From Pyrenophora tritici-repentis (taxonomy: Eukaryota; Ascomycota; Dothideomycetes; Pleosporales; Pleosporaceae): a stretch of DNA of 64,000 bases. The notes below the pieces were generated by a model. It had not been told where the DNA came from and searched no databases. It saw only the letters and a program-made list of their open reading frames with translations. The position numbers were made by a program, and so were the translations under genes. Below, one piece after another: positions 1-10,166 of this stretch; position 1 is the stretch's first letter; every line of letters begins with the position of its first letter. The stretch lies in NCBI RefSeq assembly GCF_003171515.1, contig NC_089399.1, positions 4,154,001 through 4,218,000 on the forward strand, written 5' to 3'.

Positions 1-1787
1 CAACTTTAAAGCGATGCATCTCAACAACGCGATAATATTATTGCTAGATATTGATACAGTAGATTACTCTATATTAATAGTATCAGTCTTGCATGTGCGC
101 GAGTTGTGCCCAGTCTCCTTGCACCTAGTGCAGCGCCTTTGAGCCCGCTGGCTGAGGCCTGATCGCGCTCCTCCTTGACGCTCTTCATGAGCAATCTGCT
201 GGTCAGCCTCATTTTGAGCCAGTATATCCTCTCCAGCTCCCTTTGTGAGTACTCCATGCTTCTGTATACGCCTTTTAGAGCGCCGCCTACGCTCTGAGGC
301 TGCGCTATTGGCCTTCTCAAGACTAGAGATCCGATCGCGCATCAGCTCAGCAGAGAGCATCATCACCTCGGCGCCCTTCTTTAGCTGGTCAATCGCCATA
401 ATAATTGAAGCTGGTGATGAGCTCTTGTGCTGGCGCACGCGCTCACGTATTAGGCTTGACTGAGCCTCAAGCTCACGCGCGTTGCTCGGCGTTTGAGCTA
501 CCCAGGGAGCCTCTGGCAGAGCTGCTGGAGGAGTAGGTGTACGCAGTTGTACATCTACCTTTGATAGAACAGCCTCTGGTTGTAGAGGAACAAGGCCTGC
601 GCCGCGGAAGGCTGAGCAGATATTGGCTGGCGTGAACGCTTGATCAAATGCTGCCTTGAACGCTGGCAGAAACTCTAGCTTGGTGATGTGGTTGATGTGG
701 TTGCGCATAAGGCTCTCCACCTCACGGCTGTACGCGCGCTTCAATGGCGAGAAGCAGCCAACATCAAGTGGCTGGAGTAGGTGAGATGAGTGAGGAGGCA
801 TACAGAGCGTATGGATATTGTTCTCCTTGCAGAGCTCCTGGAACTCTAGAGATTGGTGGCTCTTATGGCCATCAATAATAAGCAGGCGACGCGCGCCTAC
901 ACTACGAGCCTGCGTGTGAGCGTTGAAGTGCTTTAGCCACTCAACTCCAAGCTCATTATTCGTCCAGCCATTATCGCTGACTGCGATCGCCCAGTCGCGT
1001 GGGATCTCAGCTTCCTTATACCAGGCTGATAGGTGGTACTGGCCAGCGAAGATGAGGAACGGTGGGACTGACCAGCCAGCAGCGCTGATAGCAGCGATCA
1101 GCGTTACCCACTCGCGATTGCCTGGCTGAATACTCTTCGGCCTGCCTCTCCTCTCTGCTCCTGTTATAACTAGCTGCGTTGTAATCTTGCCCATCATAAA
1201 GCCAGCTTCATCAAAGTTGTAGACGTCCTCATCGCAGATACCTAGCTCAGCCTTTGTCTCTTCTACAAGCTTAAACCACCTCTTTATTAATGTTGCATCC
1301 TCACAAAGAGCTCTCTGCCTATCGTACGCTTGGTTGAAACACGTCCGAAGACTGTCTGTACGCTTAACAAAGGTAGATGGCCAGTTGACTCCAACCTGCT
1401 CTCCACCACGCGCAGCCAGCAGCTTATCAGCCATATCACGTACAGCTGTGTAGGTAGGCGCAAATCCACGCAGATCTAGCTGAAGTATATAGCTAATAAT
1501 CACCTCCTCTTCTCTCTGGGTAAGCTTCCTTGAGTTGGGCGGGCAATCGCGTCGGGCAGGTATACCAGCGCGTCGGCGGCGGAGCGTTGTTTCGGCTACG
1601 TTGTAGACTACTGCAGCAGTACGGGTACCTTGGATCTGGTGCGCATTAATAGATGAGATAGCAAGCTGAATATCTGCTTCATTTGATAGTAATTGAGTAG
1701 CGCTGCGTTGAGCCATTGTAGATTAAGATCAGTAAGGTGAGTAAAGTTGGTGGGGTGCGCCGCTCGCCCGTGTGCGCCGCTCGCCCA
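1..1787 (-). mobile_element. Pogo/Fot-like DNA transposon E1 (left end cut by window)
   Basis: The element encodes the transposase at 64-1716. The window opens inside the left terminal inverted repeat: the bases caacttta match the reverse complement of taaagttg at 1742-1749. The right TIR holds a 15-bp motif, gtgcgccgctcgccc, twice (1755-1769 and 1772-1786), a 17-bp pitch. The expected TA duplication after the right end reads TG, so it is either mutated or the end is slightly misplaced. A truncated relative lies at 21117-21350 and a heavily mutated relative at 49644-51466. Confidence 0.8.
64..1716 (-). CDS. Pogo/Fot-family DDE transposase with C-terminal zinc knuckle
   Basis: Intact 550-residue transposase, expected to cut and paste E1 in the nucleus. 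The N-terminal ~120 residues form the helix-turn-helix/CENP-B-like DNA-binding part (LRRRRAG near residue 45). The catalytic triad is visible: D about 169 in NFDEAGF, D about 282 in LIIDGHKSH and D about 318 in [10 protein letters not shown], with 35 residues between the last two (DD35D). After a charged, probably coiled-coil tail, a CCHC zinc knuckle lies near residue 530 ([14 protein letters not shown]). Length fits the family and there is no internal stop. The zinc knuckle is also kept in the relics at 21.2 kb and 49.8 kb, so it belongs to this subfamily. Confidence 0.88.
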   Translation of the reverse strand: MAQRSATQLLSNEADIQLAISSINAHQIQGTRTAAVVYNVAETTLRRRRAGIPARRDCPPNSRKLTQREEEVIISYILQLDLRGFAPTYTAVRDMADKLLAARGGEQVGVNWPSTFVKRTDSLRTCFNQAYDRQRALCEDATLIKRWFKLVEETKAELGICDEDVYNFDEAGFMMGKITTQLVITGAERRGRPKSIQPGNREWVTLIAAISAAGWSVPPFLIFAGQYHLSAWYKEAEIPRDWAIAVSDNGWTNNELGVEWLKHFNAHTQARSVGARRLLIIDGHKSHQSLEFQELCKENNIHTLCMPPHSSHLLQPLDVGCFSPLKRAYSREVESLMRNHINHITKLEFLPAFKAAFDQAFTPANICSAFRGAGLVPLQPEAVLSKVDVQLRTPTPPAALPEAPWVAQTPSNARELEAQSSLIRERVRQHKSSSPASIIMAIDQLKKGAEVMMLSAELMRDRISSLEKANSAASERRRRSKRRIQKHGVLTKGAGEDILAQNEADQQIAHEERQGGARSGLSQRAQRRCTRCKETGHNSRTCKTDTINIE

Positions 1788-1806
1788 TGGATCATGTTAT
1801 CAGCTA

Positions 1807-1857
1807 ACGTGCCCGTGCGCAGCGCGCACGGATTCGCAGCGCGCACGCCGAACACCA
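1807..1857 (+). repeat. P1 left TIR (51 bp, paired 13-bp repeats)
   Basis: Perfect inverted match to 3863-3913. It starts acgtgccc next to the TA target site and ends gccgaacacca on the inner side. The 13-mer cgcagcgcgcacg occurs at TIR positions 12-24 and 29-41. Confidence 0.95.
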
Positions 1858-1958
1858 TCTGCTCAATCTCAAGAATGAGGCTGTACAACGCCACACAATA
1901 GCTCAATATTGATTAAAACGTGGTGTAGCAGTAATTAGATGCTTGCGATCAACTTGTA

Positions 1959-3815
1959 CTATCTATATTTTTGCGGGAGGCTGACGTTGCGACCACGTAA
2001 TGTGACTTTAGGTAGAGCAGCAGATGGCCCATCTCGAGCTTGATCACCAGCGTGAGCAGCGCTAGCGCGTTTTTGACGCTTGTTACTTGATAAGGTTACT
2101 TGTGAGGCTTTACGCTTGCGTTGTTGAGCTTGTTGGATAGTTTTTTTCTGGTGTTGAGCTTCAACTTTGCGCGCGCGTTCAGCTGCTTTCTCAGCTCGCT
2201 CAAGCTCCTTCGCTTCCTTGAGCCTCTGCCTCTCCACACGCCTCTGCTCGAGCTCAACTTGACGCTGCAGCTGAGCCTCCTTACGCTGCTTCTTGGCCTG
2301 TGCTTTTTGGAGTTTCTCCTCCGTCTCATCTCGCTCCCGTACTGCTTCTCTAGCTCGAGCCTCACGCAACTTGCGAGGAGACCAGAAGACAGAGCCACCG
2401 TGATACTCCTGGCGCTGTTGAAGGTCAAGAGCTTTGCCCTTCTTCTTATGCTTCTTTTTATGTTGAAGAGCCTCTTCTAAACCATCTACTTTATGGTTTA
2501 AAAGCTCATTCTGAACAGAGAGATGGTGAACGCTTGAGCGTAGCTTTCTTGCCTTATACTGATGGCTATCAGTGACAGCAGCTCGAACTAATCGATCAAG
2601 CTTTCTCCAATCATGATCAGAGAGCCCTGATGATGAGCTTCTCTCAGCTTCTGGCGTGCTGGCAAATCTACGGAGGATAACGTTGGCGTCCATTGGCCAG
2701 ATCCCAGTGGCTTCGAAGGCCTTCAATATGAGACTCTCCGTGAAGGAGGATATCCAGGCGCTCCAGAAGAGTGGGAAAAAGTCCCCTTTCTTGATTGGAG
2801 CGAGGCCTTGAGCCTTATGGAGATGGTTAGTGAGCTCGTTGGAGTAGGCCTGAGAGAGTGGCTTGAACAGCACCACATCGAGCGGCTGGAGCGTGTGGGT
2901 TGAATGGGGAGGAAGGATTATGAGGAGGATCCTGTGGCGATCACAGTAGTCGATAAACTCCATCGTGACATGAGATCCATGGCCATCAAGGATGAGCAAT
3001 CGCCATCTCCCTGATCGCTGCTTTGTATAGCGATCAAACACCTGCTCAAGCCAAGCTAGGCCTACGTCATCGTTTGACCAGCCTGTTGGAGATGATGAGA
3101 TAAAGACCTTATGCTCTCCTGCCTTAATATCCTCTACCCAACTTGATCGTATAGCTCCTTTCTTAGCTGCGTAGATAAGGGCTGGAGGCAGCGAGCTCCC
3201 ATCAGCGCAGCAGCAGGCCAGGACTGTCAGAAACTCGCGTGATCCATCCTGGAGAGATGCTCGAACCTCCTTCTTCTCCCACTGACGCCTGCTGAATATC
3301 CTCTTGCTTCTGCCTACTAAGCCAATCAAGAAGCCCTTCTCATCCATATTGTATATATCTCGAGCCTCTAGGTGGTATTGGGCGATCTTTTCATGCAGCA
3401 GCTCGAAGTAGAGTCTATACTTTGACTCAGAATCAGCCAGGTGGCGCGTACGATCCATGGCGCTGGTCCACTTTGAGATAAGATGGATCTCGTGTCGGTT
3501 GATGAAGCGAGTAACCCAGCTCTCGCTGAGCTGCTGATGGGCTACTTCTGATGAGAAATTCCTAATCATCTCCCTTGTAGGGGGTAGGCCTTGCTTGGTA
3601 AGCTTAGTGATATACCGTACAAGCTCTAGCTCTTGATGTGGCGCGAGGGATTGTTTGTCGGCTGTATAGTCGGCTCTCGAGCGTGAAACGCCTCGGTGTC
3701 TTCGGCTCAACGCACTCCTTGATACGTTGTACTTATCAGCATATTGCTGGTATACAATTTTATCTCCAAGCTCTCCCGATTCGATTGCTGCTAACGCTTT
3801 GTCAATAGCTGCCAT
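1959..3815 (-). CDS. Pogo/Fot-family DDE transposase (P1)
   Basis: Transposase of P1, 618 residues from the chosen ATG at 3815. An upstream in-frame ATG at 3911 would translate TIR sequence, so I reject it. The N-terminal ~65 residues form the helix-turn-helix region (YNVSRSALSRRHRG). DDE catalytic residues from this start: D about 158 in NMDEKGF, D about 277 in LILDGHGSH and D about 313 in LQPLDVVLF, a DD35D triad. The C-terminal ~200 residues are lysine/glutamate/arginine-rich and likely coiled coil. From about residue 65 onward it is nearly identical to the P2 protein, but the N-terminus differs strongly. No stops or frameshifts, so it may be active. Confidence 0.88.
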   Translation of the reverse strand: MAAIDKALAAIESGELGDKIVYQQYADKYNVSRSALSRRHRGVSRSRADYTADKQSLAPHQELELVRYITKLTKQGLPPTREMIRNFSSEVAHQQLSESWVTRFINRHEIHLISKWTSAMDRTRHLADSESKYRLYFELLHEKIAQYHLEARDIYNMDEKGFLIGLVGRSKRIFSRRQWEKKEVRASLQDGSREFLTVLACCCADGSSLPPALIYAAKKGAIRSSWVEDIKAGEHKVFISSSPTGWSNDDVGLAWLEQVFDRYTKQRSGRWRLLILDGHGSHVTMEFIDYCDRHRILLIILPPHSTHTLQPLDVVLFKPLSQAYSNELTNHLHKAQGLAPIKKGDFFPLFWSAWISSFTESLILKAFEATGIWPMDANVILRRFASTPEAERSSSSGLSDHDWRKLDRLVRAAVTDSHQYKARKLRSSVHHLSVQNELLNHKVDGLEEALQHKKKHKKKGKALDLQQRQEYHGGSVFWSPRKLREARAREAVRERDETEEKLQKAQAKKQRKEAQLQRQVELEQRRVERQRLKEAKELERAEKAAERARKVEAQHQKKTIQQAQQRKRKASQVTLSSNKRQKRASAAHAGDQARDGPSAALPKVTLRGRNVSLPQKYR

Positions 3816-3862
3816 GCTGGTTGAGTTATGACGCGTTGAAGTTTGTAGGTGTTTCAGTGTTT

Positions 3863-3913
3863 TGGTGTTCGGCGTGCGCGCTGCGAATCCGTGCGCGCTG
3901 CGCACGGGCACGT
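3863..3913 (-). repeat. P1 right TIR (51 bp)
   Basis: Inverted perfect copy of 1807-1857, followed by TA at 3914-3915. Open frames run through it on both strands, which is why the transposase and gene A frames can be over-extended at their 5' ends. Confidence 0.95.
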
Positions 3914-3917
3914 TACC

Positions 3918-3985
3918 TACTCAACACCCCGCTTCAACACCCTACCTCAACACCCTGCCTCAACGCCCTGCCTCAACGCCTCGGA
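3918..3985 (+). repeat. Short tandem repeat (about 13 bp units) upstream of gene A
   Basis: Imperfect tandem units of the type tcaacnccctgcc run from the outer edge of the P1 TIR to just before gene A. The broken copy of gene A carries the equivalent units at about 36405-36435, so the array travels with that gene. Confidence 0.6.
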
Positions 3986-4015
3986 TCCACTTCAAGCCCG
4001 ACTTCCACCGGCCCC

Positions 4016-5590
4016 ATGCCTACTATCAGCAAAAAGAACTCGAACAAAGAGTATCGTGAGAGAATAAAAGAGCGCACCAGAGCAGGACACTGTGGCTACA
4101 GCCTTTCATGTCCAGATGCACCCGGACAACACACATATTGTGAATTTCACCGTCGCCATCGAGCTACTAAGCAAAGAGCAAAGCGCGCTGAGAATATCCA
4201 CAGGCACGCATCGACAACTAGTCTAGAAGATTCTCGCGACGTGACGCGCCAAGCTCCATCGGCTCCACAAGCACAAGCAGCATTGCCCACGCGCGCTGTC
4301 CATGCGCCAAACGTATCGTGGCAGAAACTATTTTGGGTTTCTTTCCCTGACACAAAGCGACTCGACGAGACGGCCACTCTCGCTATTCAGCTTTTCCCCG
4401 AGGACCGCGAGAGCCTTGGTCACGATCCCTGGCTAGCAGAAGCCTGTTCGATGACATTGCACAACACTGTCATACCGTCTGGTAACGAGGACTGCTTCAT
4501 ACACCAAGGCCTAGTCACGGCACTAGCCACGAAAGCACTGGCTCAGATTTCCGTCGATGCGCATACATGGGACTGGCTGGCAACCCAACTCCAAGGGAAC
4601 CTACTGTCCAGGTCCTGCACAGATAAAGATGGGAATGCGCTGCACGGCATACTATTCCTGCATTGGACCACCAACGAGCCCACGAACCCCACCCTAGACA
4701 AGGTCTACAGCAAGGTACGCCTGTTAAAACACATCCACCCAGCATCGTTTCGCGTCTACCCAAACGAGAATGAAGCCGAGCAAGAGAGGAACAAGCTAGG
4801 GGACATTCGGGCCTTAGACGAAGTCGCTTCTTCGTCGCCGCAAGAGTTTTCTTACCGGCCCAGGACATGCTATGGGCATGGTCCATGCAAGCTCCGCGAT
4901 TACCAGACAACGGTCCACAAGAGGACACAGAGTGGCTGCGCGATGCACGTCCATGTTCGGAAACGTGGAGACCATCATGAACTTACCTGTCAGCCAGAGG
5001 CGCAAATGCTGGAGACTACGTCGCAGAACAGCCGAGGTCGGAAAAAGAAACCGATAGTGGCGTCAAAGTCATCTAGGACACCAGCACATAGTGCTGATCA
5101 TTCGGCACATTGGTTCCACCAAGAGTTCGTCCCGTCACTACAGAGCTGTGAGTTTCGAGTCTTCATTGCCACTGAACCAAGCAAAAAAGGCATCCGAGGT
5201 CGGATTGGTCAGGTTATTGCCATTGCGAAGACTTCCTTTAATAGTGATACACAAGCACTCGCGGTACGAGAGTTCCTTCCAGAAGACTTAGAGCCCGCAT
5301 TGACCCGGTTGGATCTCGTTCGATTTGCCCTCTTTGTCTTTGAGAGGCTACGCGCGCGACCAGACAGTATGATCTTCTTTGAGTCTCTCGAAGTTGGCGT
5401 GCGTCTTGATATCGGCGTTGCCAACACTAGGACTGCTAAAAAGGCTTTCTTTGTAAACGAAATCACACGGTGGTACGGAGCACACTACTTCTCTTATCAC
5501 ATCTGCGCAGAACCAAAGACGCAAATATGCAAGGCGTTTGCGGGTGCCTTTGCCATGGTTATTAACTCTGGTACGGGGTGCGTATCCTAG
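4016..5590 (+). CDS. Hypothetical protein, gene A (Cys/His-rich N-terminus)
   Basis: 524-residue reading frame from the ATG at 4016. The frame is open further upstream into the P1 TIR, but the decayed copy at 35085-36364 aligns with this ATG. I do not recognise the family firmly. The N-terminus has a Cys/His cluster (GHCGYSLSCP then YCEFHRRH), and a second cluster is central (TCYGHGPCKL). The C-terminal third contains GVRLDIGVAN, FFVNEITRWY and CKAFAGAFA, which faintly resemble the D..N/E pattern of ATP-grasp folds; this is speculative. No signal peptide or membrane segment. It begins 102 bp outside a pogo TIR and is transcribed away from the transposase. The C-terminus (VINSGTGCVS) may hide an intron. 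Confidence 0.5.
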   Translation: MPTISKKNSNKEYRERIKERTRAGHCGYSLSCPDAPGQHTYCEFHRRHRATKQRAKRAENIHRHASTTSLEDSRDVTRQAPSAPQAQAALPTRAVHAPNVSWQKLFWVSFPDTKRLDETATLAIQLFPEDRESLGHDPWLAEACSMTLHNTVIPSGNEDCFIHQGLVTALATKALAQISVDAHTWDWLATQLQGNLLSRSCTDKDGNALHGILFLHWTTNEPTNPTLDKVYSKVRLLKHIHPASFRVYPNENEAEQERNKLGDIRALDEVASSSPQEFSYRPRTCYGHGPCKLRDYQTTVHKRTQSGCAMHVHVRKRGDHHELTCQPEAQMLETTSQNSRGRKKKPIVASKSSRTPAHSADHSAHWFHQEFVPSLQSCEFRVFIATEPSKKGIRGRIGQVIAIAKTSFNSDTQALAVREFLPEDLEPALTRLDLVRFALFVFERLRARPDSMIFFESLEVGVRLDIGVANTRTAKKAFFVNEITRWYGAHYFSYHICAEPKTQICKAFAGAFAMVINSGTGCVS

Positions 5591-5958
5591 TCATGTTGTA
5601 CTCCTGCACGCGACTCCTGTGATAGTCCGGTGTGCTCCTATAGAGAACAAGGGTCTTTTTATAAGTAGGGTCCGGTTTTACGGAGTTATTAAATTATGCC
5701 AAGCCATGATTGCAGTCAGTATTGTAAATCAAGGCGGTGTTTCTAGTATAGGTTTAAGTGAATCCCGTGTGCTCTACCGCTGGAGTTGTGAGAGTCACTG
5801 TAATGATAAAAGGCCGGTACAAGACTAACAAAACTCCATCTAGCTACCACCCGCTTTAGCGTTAGCCTTACCGTGTCTGCACAAAATGAGCTGGTTCGAG
5901 TAATGAGTCACCCACAACATCAACACATATACACAAAACACATCATAACTTCACCCCG
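5591..5958. other. Interval between gene A and relic R1, no gene seen
   Basis: No open frame with recognisable features. It may hold the 3' untranslated part of gene A and the decayed left TIR of R1. I could not identify the TIR. Confidence 0.5.
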
Positions 5959-7806
5959 ATGGATTCAATTCAAAACGCAATTCGAGGTATCAAATCACGT
6001 AAAGATGCTGCATCTTCTTAGCTATCGCGACAAGGCAAAAAAAGTATAGAGTTGATCGGACGACACTCGCTCGAAGGCATAAGGACTAACGCCAGCCCCG
6101 CATGCACACCTACCTTTCCTTCCGCCCAAAACACGAGATACAGCTTATACGATACTTCTGGGCAAAGCTGACGCCAAGGTTCATCTGATATCGTTTCTCG
6201 TTTGCTCTATCTAATGCTGGATACTGCTTAATCTGACTTTATTTTTGAAGTTAAGATGTGTCCTCCAGCTCTACGAATTGCTTCTGCAGTATGTCATGAT
6301 CTCTGTCTTTCTGTATCTGCTCCTTCTATCCATACCATAGTCTCTACCAATAGCTTGGTGATATCCTTATATTTCTGAAAGACGGAGATAGGCATTGGTG
6401 TAGCAGTGGGCCTAGCTGCAGAGACTCTCCTGCTGAGCGGTAGCCTCTTGCCAGATCCGAATACACTAGAACTGGTGGTCGTTACTGAGGATCTATATGG
6501 TGTTACAGCACTTGGGTACGGTGCAGGGCGTTGTCCTGGGCGGCGATGAAACATGCTGAGCAGATAAGAGCCTTCTAATGTTAGACCGTAGCGACCTATG
6601 CAAAAACAGGATAAAATGCTTACTTCTGAGTGAGGAAGATCTATTTTGGGTACTTGGGCCGGTATTGTGCGGGAAGATAGTCGAAAAACGCCATCGGGTC
6701 TTAGGGCATCTGATCCTAGGCACCCATGTGGGTCACGTGACTGTGCCAATCAGGGGTCGAGCAGCGTACCGGTTTTTCGTGTGGGGGGCAAGACAAGACA
6801 AGATGAATCATGGCGACATTAAAACGCTCACAGTGAGATGTACACCACCTAGACTAGACGAGCAACGATACGCGACTTTGCGCCCTCTTTTGTTAGTAAA
6901 GGGGTTTCAAAAAGCTGGGTTGCACGCTTCACGAACAGAAAATCCTCCCATCTCATCTCACGCTGGCAGTTAGCGATGAACCGGGATCGTCATAAAGCTA
7001 ATTTATAAGCGAAGTAAAGCTTATAATTTAAGCTGTGACACGATCAGATAAAGTAGTACAATGTGGAGCCTCCCACATCTTTAATAAGGATGAAGAGGGT
7101 TCTTCATTGGAGTACTTGGCTGGTCAAAGTTGGTGTCTTACAAGGTGATCTCTGATCGAAGAGGTATTACTGCAGCTGTCCAGGACGGCTCAAGATAGTC
7201 AGTAACAATCTTAGTTTGCGTTTGTTCGGACGGCACAGCTCTAAGCCCAGCTCTCATCTTTCAGTCATCTGCTGGAGCTCGACAACCAAGCTGGGCGAAC
7301 ACAATCTATCCAGAAAGGAAATCAGTATTCATCAGCTCATCTCCCTCTAGTTGGACGAACAACGATATAGGTACTGCTTGGCTTAAGGGGGGTTTGGGGG
7401 GAGAGATCAGACAAAAGCTCGCACAGGATACCGATTACTAGTCCCTGACGGCCATGGATCTTATTATCTATTGCAACTGCAACAAGATCCTGTTAGCGGT
7501 CTTTCTCATGCATCCCATACGATTCAGCCGCTTGAGGTTGGAATGCTCAAGTCTCTTTCAACTGCCTATTCAACTGAGCTTTCAGCACACCTTCATAGAA
7601 GCCAGGGGCTTCTCCCAGTAGTGAAAAGAGACTTCCCCCCGGTCTTTTGGCGTACCTGGAGTGCTACTTTTAAGCCCTTAACCATCATGAAGCCCCTTGA
7701 AGCAACTCGGATACACCCACCTAACCCCGAAGTTGTACTCAAAAGATTCTGTGAGGTATTAAGTCTATATGGAAGTTCAACTACTGTAATTAATGGAGAC
7801 GATTAG
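5959..7806 (+). pseudogene. Decayed pogo-like transposase R1
   Basis: Relic of the P1/P2 type. It begins at an ATG translating MDSIQNAIRGIKSR, which matches the P1/P2 N-terminus in style, and reaches a recognisable catalytic block: VPDGHGS near 7450 and IQPLEVGMLK near 7525, then a segment like the P1 region after the third aspartate (LHRSQGLLPVVKRDF). Many stops and frameshifts lie in between. About 6240-6880 has no convincing transposase similarity and may be an insertion; a minus-strand frame at 6294-6749 lies there, unassigned. The third catalytic aspartate reads E (PLEV). Confidence 0.65.
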
Positions 7807-8346
7807 CTTAAGATTATATTTCTCGATCATCGCGTCTAGTAGTTCGAAGTGGGGGGCTGTAACTATCGTGATTATCAGCCAGTCAGCGTTTGCGATCAGT
7901 ATTCGTGGTGTTTTTTTTGGAGCGAGATGGGCGCTGTTACGTTCCAAGACTTACAAAATGTTGCGGTTTGTGAGGCAAGGGTATTGCGCATGTCACGTGC
8001 GTTGTCCTGGCGCTCCTCCCTCTCCTCCATGAGCACCTTCTTCCCTTACCAGCATCAGAGATACGTCATGTAAATAGACCCTGATTATGGCTACATATAA
8101 GGTGGCCATGACAGCACAACAGACAACAGAACACAATATACTCTGATGACTGCCTCGCGCGGTTACACTTTGATTGACTGCATATACTGCAACAGTAGCT
8201 CTACAGCCTCATTTCTGTAGTAGGCTTGAAGTGCCGGAGCGGGCGTTCGGTGACTCCGGGCGTTCGGTGCACAGACACGGTACGTGTAAACACGAACACT
8301 TGACGCTTAGCTGACAAACCGCCAAACCGCTAAAATATCCAACCAC
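7807..8346. other. Interval with no gene seen
   Basis: Only short, unsupported frames. A direct repeat gggcgttcggtg occurs at about 8241 and 8258. No TIR or LTR recognised. Confidence 0.4.
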
Positions 8347-9681
8347 CTACTCTAGCGTAGAAACTTGTTCCACATGCCCAAACAGGCTCACGTCCTCGCC
8401 GTCCCACGTGCCAAAACCCTGCGTATACGCCTCTGACAAATCCATCGTCACACCCTCGGCCGCGCGAAACAAAGCATCATGCGCATATTTGGTCATCCGA
8501 AGCGACGTGTTCTTCAAAGCGAGATCGAGCTGGAACTTGCTGAAGTAGAGTCTCCCGTTTCGGGCATTGCGCGAGACGCCCCATGCGCGGGACGTGGCGT
8601 CGGCTTGGAGGACCTCGTGGACGCCGTTTGGGTGCCAGATTGTGACGACGGCCACATCGTCTTGGTTGAAGCCGTGGATGTCGGGTTGGTTGATCCAGGC
8701 GTGGATGAAGATGCCGTTGGAGAGGTAGAGCCAGAAGGCGTACCAGTTTGTTAGTAGCATTTGGCCCCATTGGCGCTCAAGAAAGGCAAAGGACTGGGCG
8801 GGGTCGATTTGGAGGGATTTTCCTTTGACGGTGATGTTGCCGGATATTTGCATGTGTGGGTTTCCCTAGTGGCTGTGTGTTAGTGTTTTTTTCTTGGTCG
8901 TTTGGTACACGATGTGTTTTTCGCTTACCCAGTACCATGAGTATCCAGGCGGTACGATGGTGAAGTCGGATGGGCCGAGGGGCTCGAGTGTAATGTATCC
9001 GCTGCCGCCCATGTACACGTTCGGACCCGTTGGCTTAGCGTTGAGGCTGACGGCAACCTGTCCGTAGCTAAGAGAGAGGAACGTGTCTGTGTAGTTGTCC
9101 GAGCCTCGGGGACTGGAAAGATTTTGGTTGGGTGCCACAAGGTTCAAGAATTCGGCGCTTCCTGAGCCTGGTTCTGCGTATGTGGTCCCAGTCGAGGAGA
9201 AGTCGGATAGGTCTTCAGCGCCTAACATTCCAGCTATCATGTATCCTTGTTTGCCAGCACCGACGATGCCGATATTGGTAGTGACGTGGTACTTTGCACC
9301 ATCAACAGTAGTTATCCAGGCCAGGTAGAACCAGCTTTACAGCGTCAATCAACCTTCAGGTGCTATAGAGATAAGATTCTATTATTTACCTATTGTATCC
9401 GGGTTGGTTCACATTCTGGAGTATTGCCATAGTCTCACGGACGTCATATCGTCCAGCAAGTGTCTAATTACCGGGTTATCATAAGGGACGACAAGACTTG
9501 AAATGGAGGAACGCACTCCATCATTTTGTCTTGTGCTCGGTGGGAAGTCTGCTGGAGCGAACGAAGGTATCTCGACTTTGCTAGGGAGAATAGATTGTCG
9601 AAAAACTGCTGGTGAAAAGGAAGGTATCTCTAACGTGTTGATGAGACCAGCTAGACATAGTGGAGCAAAGCCTAGTACCAT
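8347..9681 (-). CDS. CrtC/AttH-like (hydroxyneurosporene synthase / Diels-Alderase type) protein, spliced, one frame break
   Basis: Reads as a lipocalin-like CrtC/AttH family protein as found near fungal secondary-metabolite genes. From the ATG at 9681 the N-terminus looks like a signal peptide (MVLGFAPLCLAGLINT). Two introns are clear: 9335-9389 (GTAAAT..AAAG) and 8866-8928 (GTAAGC..CTAG, branch ACTAAC). Splicing gives GYNS-WFYLAW, then SWYW joined to GNPHMQISGN. Family-like blocks include SGSAEFLNLVAPN, LLTNWYAFWLYLSNG, IHAWINQPD and GFGTWDGED. Between the N-terminal frame (ends LWQYSRM, 9409) and the next block (ILQNVNQPG) the frame shifts by one; either a small indel has broken the gene or the exon-1 model is wrong. 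No biosynthetic partner genes are nearby. Confidence 0.68.
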
Positions 9682-9875
9682 GATGAGAGTCTTTAAACCA
9701 GAACAAAAGTTCCGAAAGTGGATGAACGGTGTAGAATTACTTGGTCTGATGAGATTGTGTCTAAGTACTTATATAACGAATATGCGCGGATATTCCGGAT
9801 ACAACAATTAGGATCTGAACCTCCGTTTCCGAGAAAACGTTTTTGTGGGGTTATTCGGAAGATCCGGATAGTTAT

Positions 9876-10078
9876 TGTTGGAAGGCCTTGTACGATCGTA
9901 CGGTGAATAACAGTAGCTAAGATAATCTTGTGTATTGGTATTCTGGTGTATGATGATTCTACGAATGTGGGGGCTACGAAGGTATACATAGCGTTGGGTC
10001 CGAGTTGGGCCGAAGTAGGATCGAGGCGGTACATTGGGCCTTATTAGGCGACACACCGTGTGTATGCCGACACTGGCA
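9876..10078 (-). repeat. Copia 3' LTR (203 bp)
   Basis: Matches 13469-13671 with a single seen difference. In element orientation it starts TGCCAGTG and ends CCAACA. Confidence 0.92.
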
Positions 10079-10166
10079 ATCTTTTCTTATTGTAACGACT
10101 GATGTAAGGAAAAACGGGTCTTCTAAAAAGGGCACAATGAGAGGGATTCCAAATAGGCATATGTGC

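Larger units (their letters stand above)
1807..3913 (-). mobile_element. Pogo/Fot-like DNA transposon P1, complete with TIRs and TA duplication
   Basis: A perfect 51-bp TIR is present at 1807-1857 and inverted at 3863-3913. TA dinucleotides flank the element at 1805-1806 and 3914-3915, the expected Tc1/mariner-pogo target duplication. Each TIR contains the 13-mer cgcagcgcgcacg twice at a 17-bp pitch (left copies 1818-1830 and 1835-1847). It encodes one transposase (1959-3815). A 65-bp stretch identical to 2355-2419 is at the window end (63936-64000), so the family is multicopy. P2 at 16417-18525 has a nearly identical core but different ends. Confidence 0.93.

Noticed and set aside
3816..3911. 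N-terminal extension of the P1 transposase to ATG 3911
   Set aside because: It would translate the TIR; the ATG at 3815 lies just inside the element and matches the P2 start.
3821..4015. N-terminal extension of gene A into P1
   Set aside because: This part is P1 end and TIR sequence; the duplicate gene A lacks it.
6294..6749. 151-codon minus-strand frame inside relic R1
   Set aside because: No domain or start context; may be an insertion or chance frame.
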